Shown here: positions 1 to 5,580 of the stretch, one piece after another
How the letters are laid out: each line of letters starts with the position of its first letter
Numbering within the stretch: the stretch's first letter is position 1
DNA from: Cyclobacteriaceae bacterium
Lineage (GTDB): Bacteria; Bacteroidota; Bacteroidia; Cytophagales; Cyclobacteriaceae
DNA length: 7,945 nucleotides
Direction of reading: 5' to 3'
NCBI GenBank assembly: GCA_030589835.1
Contig: JAUUZS010000179.1
Coordinates: 1 to 7,945, forward strand
The notes under the pieces: model-generated
Seen by the model: the letters and a program-made list of their open reading frames with translations, nothing else
The model's database searches: none
What the model was told of the DNA's origin: nothing
Position numbers and translations under genes: made by a program

Positions 1-794
1 AAAAATGAAGCTACAATTTTACCTTTGTCGATTCGCTTCTCCCTGCCATTGACAACACCACTTTCTACCAGCGGCAACAGACCGTCTGAAAACATTTCTG
101 AATGGACACCGAGATTTTTGTGATTGTTTAGCTCGGCCAATACCGCATTAGGAATCCCTCCAATGCCCATTTGCAAACAAGCCCCATCTTCAACAAGCCC
201 TGCCACATTTTTACCTATCGCAACCTCAACATCAGATAAGGGCGCAATATCATGAGCAAACAAGGGCTCATCGTGCTCTACAAAATATTCAATATCTCTT
301 GTACTGATCATGGCATCCCCCCATGCTCGTGGTACAAATTTATTTACCTGGGCAATAACAATATCTGCGCTTTCTATTGCAGAAAGGGTGGTATCTACAG
401 AAGTGCCTAATGATACAAAACCATGTTTATCGGGTGGTGATACCATCACCATGACCACATTTACCTTGAGGTACCCCTGCCGGATAAGCTTTTGAGTTTC
501 ACTCAGGAAAACAGGAATATAATCTGCATACCCGGCTTGGGTTTGCTTACGCACATTAGCTCCTACAAAAAAGGACTCAAGCTGGAATATCCCTTCGAAT
601 TCCCTGCCCGCATAAGGAGCCGGCCCTTTGGTATGAATATGTTGTACTCTCACATTCTTGAATTCCTTGTTTTTTCCTCTTTCCACCATTGCCTTAATCA
701 AATGGTGGGGAGTCACAGCTACACTACTAAGATGTACCCTATCGTTGGATTTGATTATTTTAACTGCTTCTTCGGCACTTGTGAATTTTATCAT
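1..794 (-). CDS. Acetyl-CoA hydrolase / 4-hydroxybutyrate CoA-transferase family protein (partial, C-terminus beyond left edge)
   Basis: Reading the minus strand from the ATG at 794 gives 264 open codons that run off the left edge. The protein starts MIKFTSAEEAVKIIKSNDRV and belongs to the acetyl-CoA hydrolase/transferase family, which moves CoA between acyl-CoAs and free carboxylates (acetate, 4-hydroxybutyrate, succinate and similar). Family landmarks seen are HIHTKGPAPY (53-61 region), VSPPDKHGFVSLG (118-130), the glycine-rich GIGGIPNAVL (210-219) and NLGVHSEMFSDG (227-238). E233 in HSEM aligns with the glutamate that forms the glutamyl-CoA thioester in 4-hydroxybutyrate CoA-transferase. 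Full-length relatives have about 430 residues, so roughly 40% is missing. The preferred substrate cannot be read from this part. No Shine-Dalgarno is present; a TAATTTTG promoter element lies about 47 bp upstream. It is divergent from lhgO. Family assignment is firm, substrate is not. Confidence 0.9.
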   Translation of the reverse strand, partial: MIKFTSAEEAVKIIKSNDRVHLSSVAVTPHHLIKAMVERGKNKEFKNVRVQHIHTKGPAPYAGREFEGIFQLESFFVGANVRKQTQAGYADYIPVFLSETQKLIRQGYLKVNVVMVMVSPPDKHGFVSLGTSVDTTLSAIESADIVIAQVNKFVPRAWGDAMISTRDIEYFVEHDEPLFAHDIAPLSDVEVAIGKNVAGLVEDGACLQMGIGGIPNAVLAELNNHKNLGVHSEMFSDGLLPLVESGVVNGREKRIDKGKIVASF

Positions 795-840
795 GTTAGC
801 ACTAACTAATAATTGTTGATGTGATTCAGTTTTCAGCCTG

Positions 841-848
841 CAAAATTA
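841..848 (-). promoter_or_regulatory. Candidate -7 promoter element for the CoA-transferase gene
   Basis: On the minus strand this reads TAATTTTG, an exact match to the Bacteroidota sigma-A -7 consensus TAnnTTTG, 46 bp before the ATG at 794. I see no convincing TTTG -33 partner at the usual distance, so the call rests on the -7 match, orientation and position alone. Confidence 0.4.
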
Positions 849-976
849 GTTCACAGTACATTTTTATAAAATGAGCATTGTCATGGTAATAAAGTGAGAT
901 TAATCATGTTTTGGAATTTATTAAAGGTCAAAGCAACATTCATCTAATGAATTCAATACACTTTAAATAAAACCAA

Positions 977-984
977 TAAATTTG
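977..984 (+). promoter_or_regulatory. Candidate -7 promoter element for lhgO
   Basis: TAAATTTG matches the Bacteroidota -7 consensus TAnnTTTG exactly and lies 34 bp before the lhgO ATG, which would give a short A/T-rich leader. No clear -33 TTTG is found about 20 bp upstream. Together with the opposite-facing element at 841-848, it suggests separate divergent promoters within this 224-bp gap. Confidence 0.4.
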
Positions 985-1018
985 CACAACTTTTTATACA
1001 TAAAAAAAATACGCTGCC

Positions 1019-2212
1019 ATGCATGATGTTATAGTAATTGGAGGAGGAATCGTTGGACTGGCCACAGCTTTAAAACTCACGAAAAAAAAACCGGGTATTC
1101 GCCTGTTGTTATTGGAAAAAGAAAATGAATTAAGCGCCCATCAAACCGGGAATAATAGTGGAGTAATTCATTCAGGAATTTATTATAAACCGGGAAGTCT
1201 GAAGGCACTAAATTGCAGAAATGGATACCGGCAGTTAATTGATTTTTGTGATCAGGAAAATATAAAATACGAACTGTGTGGGAAGGTGATTGTCGCTACC
1301 GAAGAAACTCAGTTTGATGCCCTGGAAACACTTTATGAACGCGGGCAGCAGAACGGTTTGAAAGGAATTAAAAAGATTTCCAAAGCTGAGCTCAAAGAAA
1401 TTGAACCACATGTCAACGGCCTGAAGGGACTCCGCGTTCCAGAAACAGGAATCATTGACTATACAGCAGTATCGCTGAAGTACGCTGAAAATATACAGAA
1501 AGTAGGTGGGGTCATCCAAACAGGAGAAAAGGTCATTAATATAAAACCTCAGCAAGAATCGGTAATCGTCGAAACCACGAAAGGCAGTTATGAAACCAAA
1601 CTAATCGTAAATTGCGCCGGATTATACTCGGACAAAGTCGCAAAAATGACCGGACAGGAAATTGACGTAAAAATAATCCCATTCAGGGGTGAGTATTTTA
1701 AAATTAAAAAAGAACGACATCATTTAGTGAAGCACCTCATTTATCCGGTTCCTGATCCATCCTTCCCATTTCTCGGCGTTCACTTCACCAGAATGATTGA
1801 TGGCGGCATTGAGGCCGGGCCAAATGCTGTCCTCGCTTTTGCAAGAGAGGGATATAAAAAGTTACACATTAATGTTGGCGAACTTACCGAAACCCTCATG
1901 TGGCCTGGTTTCCAGAAGGTAGCTTCGAAATACTGGGCAACAGGATTTGGGGAGATGTACCGGTCTTTTTCAAAAAGTGCTTTTACAAAAGCCTTACAAA
2001 AATTAATCCCTGAAGTACACAAAGATGATCTGGTAAGCGGAGGAGCAGGGATAAGGGCTCAGGCATGTGACCGCAGTGGTGGCTTAATTGATGACTTTCT
2101 GATATATGAAAGCAAACTTGCAGTAAATGTATGCAACGCCCCTTCACCCGCAGCAACATCTTCGCTCGCTATTGGAGATACCATATCGGATTTGATATTG
2201 AAAAGATTTTAA
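1019..2212 (+). CDS. lhgO: L-2-hydroxyglutarate oxidase/dehydrogenase, FAD-dependent (LhgO/YgaF family)
   Basis: This 397-residue flavoprotein of the DAO/GlpO superfamily is predicted to oxidise L-2-hydroxyglutarate to 2-oxoglutarate. In the characterised E. coli enzyme, electrons pass to the quinone pool and the protein is membrane-associated. The N-terminus carries the Rossmann fingerprint VIGGGIVGLATA (6-17), with E33 at the end of the second strand as the expected FAD-ribose ligand. The family-typical segment HQTGNNSGVIHSGIYY spans 41-56. PFRGEYF (221-227), HFTR (255-258), GPNA (267-270), GAGIRAQ (342-348) and NAPSPAATSSLAIG (373-386) follow in the usual order. Length matches the family (about 400-420), and the start is fixed by the dinucleotide-binding motif beginning five residues later. 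There is no Shine-Dalgarno; the leader is A-rich. Neighbours do not include csiD, the glutarate hydroxylase paired with lhgO in E. coli. A related 2-hydroxyacid substrate is possible, but the motif set favours LhgO. Confidence 0.9.
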   Translation: MHDVIVIGGGIVGLATALKLTKKKPGIRLLLLEKENELSAHQTGNNSGVIHSGIYYKPGSLKALNCRNGYRQLIDFCDQENIKYELCGKVIVATEETQFDALETLYERGQQNGLKGIKKISKAELKEIEPHVNGLKGLRVPETGIIDYTAVSLKYAENIQKVGGVIQTGEKVINIKPQQESVIVETTKGSYETKLIVNCAGLYSDKVAKMTGQEIDVKIIPFRGEYFKIKKERHHLVKHLIYPVPDPSFPFLGVHFTRMIDGGIEAGPNAVLAFAREGYKKLHINVGELTETLMWPGFQKVASKYWATGFGEMYRSFSKSAFTKALQKLIPEVHKDDLVSGGAGIRAQACDRSGGLIDDFLIYESKLAVNVCNAPSPAATSSLAIGDTISDLILKRF

Positions 2213-2220
2213 AGAGAGGA

Positions 2221-2363
2221 GTCAGTGGCAGTTGAAAGAAGGAAGGAAGGAGTAGCAGGATTAAGTGGCAGTGGCAGTGGCAGGATTAAGTAGCAGTGGC
2301 AGGAGGCAGGAGGCAGAAAGAAAAAGATAGTGGCAGTTGGCAGGATTAAGTAGCAGTTGGCAG
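2221..2363 (+). repeat. Intergenic GGCAG / GGATTAAG short-repeat block, purine-rich
   Basis: This non-coding block downstream of lhgO is built from short degenerate units. GGCAG occurs ten times, starting at 2227, 2267, 2273, 2279, 2298, 2305, 2312, 2332, 2339 and 2359. The longer core GCAGGATTAAG occurs three times (2255, 2280, 2340). A perfect 20-bp direct repeat, tggcaggattaagtagcagt, is at 2278-2297 and 2338-2357. The plus strand is strongly purine-biased, with GGAAGGAAGG and AAAGAAAGAAAG tracts at either side. Several GG runs lie close enough (2267-2284; 2298-2313) to allow a two-tetrad G-quadruplex in the plus strand or transcript. A 70-codon minus-strand ORF across it is low-complexity and not a gene. 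No function is known to me; slippage-driven microsatellite expansion is the simplest explanation. Confidence 0.85.
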
Positions 2364-2410
2364 AAGAAAAAAAGAAAGAAAGAAAATGAAATAAAATAGC
2401 GCAGCCATAA

Positions 2411-2473
2411 ATCAATCTCATTCAATCTTATTCAATCTATTTTCAATCTTAATTCAATCTCTATTCAATCTTT
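2411..2473 (+). repeat. Six helically phased TCAATCT boxes upstream of the moeB-like gene
   Basis: Perfect TCAATCT heptamers start at 2412, 2422, 2432, 2443, 2454 and 2465, i.e. spaced 10, 10, 11, 11 and 11 bp apart. The unit is roughly aTTCAATCTnA; on the other strand it reads AGATTGA. The mean spacing of 10.6 bp equals one DNA turn, so all boxes face the same side of the helix. The array ends about 31 bp before the ATG at 2505, so it covers the promoter or leader. It may be a multi-site protein-binding array, an RNA-level repeat in the 5' leader, or just a short tandem repeat. I see no exact TAnnTTTG in this stretch; TAGTTTAA at 2475-2482 is only a partial match. Confidence 0.85.
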
Positions 2474-2504
2474 TTAGTTTAATACGATAAAATACAACCA
2501 TAAT

Positions 2505-3650
2505 ATGAAAGCCAATACATCCTTTTCTAACGATGAGCTAGAGCGATATAGCAGACACCTAATTCTTCCTGAATTTAATATTGCGGGTCAGCGCAAACTT
2601 AAGAATTCGAAAGTCCTGATTGTCGGTGCAGGTGGATTGGGTTGTCCAATGCTACTGTACCTTGCCGCTGCCGGTGTCGGCACCATCGGAATTGTAGATT
2701 TTGATGTGGTGGACAAATCAAATTTGCAAAGACAGGTTCTTTTTACCGTAGATGATGTGGGTAAGTCAAAAGCTTTGACCGCAGCAAACAGACTGTCAGA
2801 GCTTAATCCTGATATCACAATTGAGACCTTCAACATAAAGTTGACCTCGGAAAATGCCCTCGAAACCATCAGGAATTATGATCTTGTAGCAGATGGGACA
2901 GATAATTTCCCGACCCGTTATTTAGTAAATGATGCCTGCGTAATCTTAAACAAGCCAAATGTCCACGGTTCCATTTACAGGTTTGAAGGCCAGGTGTCGG
3001 TCTTTAATTATCAATATGAAGATGGCTCGACAGGGCCACAATACCGTGATATTTTTCCTACCCCACCCCCACCAGGCTTAGTACCAAACTGCGCTGAAGG
3101 AGGGGTATTGGGCGTGCTGCCAGGCATCATCGGAAGTTTTCAGGCAAGTGAAATCATTAAAGTATTGGCGGGTATCGGGGATCCACTTGCGGGAAGGCTT
3201 TTCATCCTAGATGCGTTGACCCTCGAAACACGCACTTTAAAAATAAAGAAAAACCCAAATTTATCCCCAATTACAGAATTGATTGACTATGCCGATTTCT
3301 GTGGAATATCAGGTTCTTCAGATAATGTCGATGTCGATGAAATATCAGTACAAGAACTGAAGGCTTTGATTGACCACAAAGAAAGTGACTTCCTAATCAT
3401 CGATGTCCGGGAGCCCTATGAATATGAAATTGCAAATTTGGGTGGTGTATTAATTCCGTTGGGGGAAATAGAAAATCACCTGGATAAAATACCCTCTTCA
3501 GGCAAAAAAATAATGCTTTGCCGCAGTGGAATAAGAAGTCAAAAAGCCATTCAAAAATTACAAAAGCTAGGATTTAATAACCTATTCAATCTTAAAGGTG
3601 GCATTTTGGAATGGGCAGACAAGATCGATCATTCATTTCCTAAATATTAA
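2505..3650 (+). CDS. MoeB/ThiF/HesA-family adenylyltransferase with C-terminal rhodanese domain, lacking the MoeB zinc cysteines
   Basis: This 381-residue protein has an E1-like domain (about 8-250) and a rhodanese domain (about 278-378), the layout of MoeZ and MOCS3. The E1-like part adenylates the C-terminal Gly-Gly of a ubiquitin-like sulfur carrier such as MoaD or ThiS; the rhodanese could pass on the sulfur. Seen are RYSRHLILPE (14-23), the nucleotide loop GAGGLG (41-46), D65/D67 after the second strand, NLQRQ (73-77), DGTDNFPTR (130-138) and PNCAEGGVLGV (194-204) with C196. The rhodanese has IIDVREPYEY (298-307) and active-site loop CRSGIRS with C339. Canonical MoeB binds zinc through two CxxC pairs; here the first site reads GPQYRDIF (177-184) and the second, expected after about 250, is also absent. 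Start: first ATG before the conserved helix, A-rich leader, no Shine-Dalgarno. No carrier protein or other moa/thi gene lies nearby, so molybdopterin, thiamine or another thio-pathway cannot be chosen. Confidence 0.88.
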   Translation: MKANTSFSNDELERYSRHLILPEFNIAGQRKLKNSKVLIVGAGGLGCPMLLYLAAAGVGTIGIVDFDVVDKSNLQRQVLFTVDDVGKSKALTAANRLSELNPDITIETFNIKLTSENALETIRNYDLVADGTDNFPTRYLVNDACVILNKPNVHGSIYRFEGQVSVFNYQYEDGSTGPQYRDIFPTPPPPGLVPNCAEGGVLGVLPGIIGSFQASEIIKVLAGIGDPLAGRLFILDALTLETRTLKIKKNPNLSPITELIDYADFCGISGSSDNVDVDEISVQELKALIDHKESDFLIIDVREPYEYEIANLGGVLIPLGEIENHLDKIPSSGKKIMLCRSGIRSQKAIQKLQKLGFNNLFNLKGGILEWADKIDHSFPKY

Positions 3651-3672
3651 TACTGGAGGGGGATAAATCAGC

Positions 3673-5346
3673 TTATTTTGCCTTTGTATATTTAACCCTA
3701 CCATCCACAAAGTACATATCGACTTCGCCTTTGTTTTTAGCATTGATTTTTCCACGGTGTGTAAAAAAGAAATTATCTTTTATATAATGGTAAGTATTGT
3801 CTGAAATGTTCACGCGCCCTACCTCGCCACTCGTTTCCAATCTGCTTGCCAGGTTGACCGCATCGCCCCAAATATCATAGGCAAATTTCTTTTTACCCAC
3901 CACTCCGGCCACCACAGGCCCGGTATTTACTCCTATTCGAATTTCAAAACACGGCTCATTCCGGAACGCCTTTTCAATTTTCCTTTTTTCCATATACTCA
4001 TTAATCGCCAAGGCAACACGTACAATATCCAATGGATTAGATACATTTTTGACCGGAATCCCTCCAGCGCACATATATCCATCGCCGATGGTTTTTATTT
4101 TTTCTATACATTTTCGCCCAACAGAATTTTCATATTTTTCAATGATTTGGTCAAAGGCGATAAAGCATGCATCCAATTCTTTGACAATCTCCCCCGGGCT
4201 CATTTGGGAAGCAATCGTGGTAAATCCCTTGAAATCCGTAAACATAATGGTCACCTTCTTATAATACCTTGGGATAACCTTTTTATTTTTTCGCAGCTCA
4301 TCTGCTACCGGTGCTGGCAAAATATTTAAAAGTAAAGCATCAGTACGGCTTTTCTCTTCCTTCAGCTCTTTTTGCCTTTTTTCAATCAGCTCTTTTTGCT
4401 TGAGGATTTGTCTGTTCTGTCCTTCCAGTTTTCTATTGGTTCTTCGCTTATATTGATTGGCAATAATGGCCACTACCAAAAAAATAAATATTACGCCTAT
4501 ACCCCCCACCATCAATCTGCTTTCAAGCTTATGTTGTTTTATAATAGCCTGATTTTTTTCTGCTATTGCATTCTGATTCTCTAGTTGCAGGTTCTTATTT
4601 CTTATTTCCGTTTTTTTAAGTTCAAGATCAGTTTTTTGAATTTTATTGGTGCTTTCAAGTTTTTCTATTTCATCAACAGATTGGGCCAATGAGTCCTTGG
4701 ATATAAAAAATTCCTGATAATTTTTATAAATGGAATGATAATAGGCTTCATTGGCATCGTCATCAAGTTCGGCAAAATTCTGTGCCAATAGATTACTCGC
4801 TTTCAAAGCCAAATCATTGTACCTGTTTTTTTGAGCATACTTCAAGGCAGTTTGCAAGGCATTTGCCGAATCCTTGTAATCACCTATAATATTTTGTGCC
4901 TCCCCTCCGTGGATCATGGCCATGACATCTTCATAGCTGCCCGACATTTTACCTTTCTTGAACAAAGAATGCGCCCGTTTCAAACTTTTTATGCACTCCT
5001 TATAATACGTTTGTTCCTCCTCCATGGAGTAGGAACCGGATTCCGCCATCCTTTTTTCCGTCATTCCCAACTTAAACATGGCACGGGCTTCCAGCACCAC
5101 TTGATCCCCTTTTCCAGCGCTTAAAGAAGCAAGGTCATAGAATTTTTTTGCTATTGGTAGCTCTGCGGAATCAACATAATAATCGGCTATTTTAAACGCC
5201 AATTTGGCTGCTGTCGTAAAATCCTCATCATCTGCAAGTTGATGATACCTGGTGATGGAATCAGAAACTGCAAATTCCTGTGCATTTCCGTATAGGTAAA
5301 AGTGAGCCGCTATTATGGTTAAAAATATGTAAATTCTACTCTTCAT
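3673..5346 (-). CDS. Membrane-bound class III adenylyl cyclase with periplasmic TPR-like sensor domain
   Basis: The product (557 residues from the chosen start) is predicted to make cAMP from ATP. The ATG at 5346 is preferred over the in-frame ATG at 5388 because it begins a clean signal peptide, MKSRIYIFLTIIAAHFYLYG, with likely cleavage after GNA (22). Next come helical TPR-like repeats (about 25-220), a charged coiled coil (about 226-276), one transmembrane helix (about 279-298), a second basic coiled coil ending in LLLNILP (338-344) and the catalytic domain (about 363-545). Key residues are visible: metal aspartates D371 (MFTDFKGFT) and D422 (TIGDGYM), adenine-selecting K418 and D491 (AYDIWGDAVN), and N498 and R502 in VNLASR. 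The Lys/Asp pair predicts adenylyl rather than guanylyl specificity. One chain carries both half-site sets, so a homodimer is expected. The topology resembles Bacteroidota TPR sensor kinases with the output replaced by a cyclase. It converges on the moeB-like gene with only 22 bp between, and I see no hairpin terminator there. Confidence 0.92.
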   Translation of the reverse strand: MKSRIYIFLTIIAAHFYLYGNAQEFAVSDSITRYHQLADDEDFTTAAKLAFKIADYYVDSAELPIAKKFYDLASLSAGKGDQVVLEARAMFKLGMTEKRMAESGSYSMEEEQTYYKECIKSLKRAHSLFKKGKMSGSYEDVMAMIHGGEAQNIIGDYKDSANALQTALKYAQKNRYNDLALKASNLLAQNFAELDDDANEAYYHSIYKNYQEFFISKDSLAQSVDEIEKLESTNKIQKTDLELKKTEIRNKNLQLENQNAIAEKNQAIIKQHKLESRLMVGGIGVIFIFLVVAIIANQYKRRTNRKLEGQNRQILKQKELIEKRQKELKEEKSRTDALLLNILPAPVADELRKNKKVIPRYYKKVTIMFTDFKGFTTIASQMSPGEIVKELDACFIAFDQIIEKYENSVGRKCIEKIKTIGDGYMCAGGIPVKNVSNPLDIVRVALAINEYMEKRKIEKAFRNEPCFEIRIGVNTGPVVAGVVGKKKFAYDIWGDAVNLASRLETSGEVGRVNISDNTYHYIKDNFFFTHRGKINAKNKGEVDMYFVDGRVKYTKAK

Positions 5347-5394
5347 TCCGCACGCTAGATCATTTATAAAAAAGTCTCCAAATATCAATAATTA

Positions 5395-5450
5395 TTCATG
5401 AACATGTAAATAAAATCTGATCGATTAAAATCAATTGTAAGTTTCATGAA
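5395..5450. promoter_or_regulatory. Pair of TTCATGAA palindromes in the divergent cyclase/lipoprotein promoter region
   Basis: The perfect 8-bp palindrome TTCATGAA occurs at 5395-5402 and again at 5443-5450, 48 bp apart centre to centre, in the 234-bp gap between the divergent cyclase and lipoprotein genes. A further short palindrome GATTAAAATC (5423-5432) lies between them. Such paired palindromes could be operator half-turns for a dimeric regulator acting on both genes, but no regulator is recognised and the DNA is AT-rich, so chance is a real alternative. Weak one-mismatch -7 elements face each way: GATATTTG at 5386-5379 for the cyclase and TATTTCTG at 5491-5498 for the lipoprotein. Confidence 0.25.
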
Positions 5451-5580
5451 TGGTTTACATTTAATTGGAACATCACATCACGTGGAAGAATATTTCTGCT
5501 CTGAGCAATAAAATTTATCATTCATTATCTTTTACGATATATTATTATGAAATTAACACACTATTGAGATAGCATTATTA

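Noticed and set aside
310..809. Plus-strand ORFs of 61 and 105 codons
   Set aside because: They overlap the minus-strand CoA-transferase, whose frame carries recognisable family motifs throughout; the plus-strand translations resemble nothing and are shadows.
2209..2421. Minus-strand 70-codon ORF across the repeat block
   Set aside because: Its translation is low-complexity (phenylalanine/leucine/proline-rich) and follows directly from the purine-rich repeats; no promoter or family resemblance.
2221..2473. CRISPR array or integron-like repeat cluster
   Set aside because: Units are 5-11 bp with almost no spacer and there are no cas or integrase genes; the structure is a short-repeat block instead.
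3651..3672. Bidirectional terminator between the convergent moeB-like and cyclase genes
   Set aside because: The 22-bp gap has no inverted repeat or T-run that would support a hairpin terminator.
4049..5124. Plus-strand ORFs of 60-97 codons opposite the cyclase
   Set aside because: They are antisense to the cyclase coding frame with its conserved catalytic residues and have no independent support.
5347..5388. Longer cyclase start at 5388
   Set aside because: It adds 14 residues in front of a clean signal peptide and would bury it internally; the possible -7 element also falls at the start of this extension.
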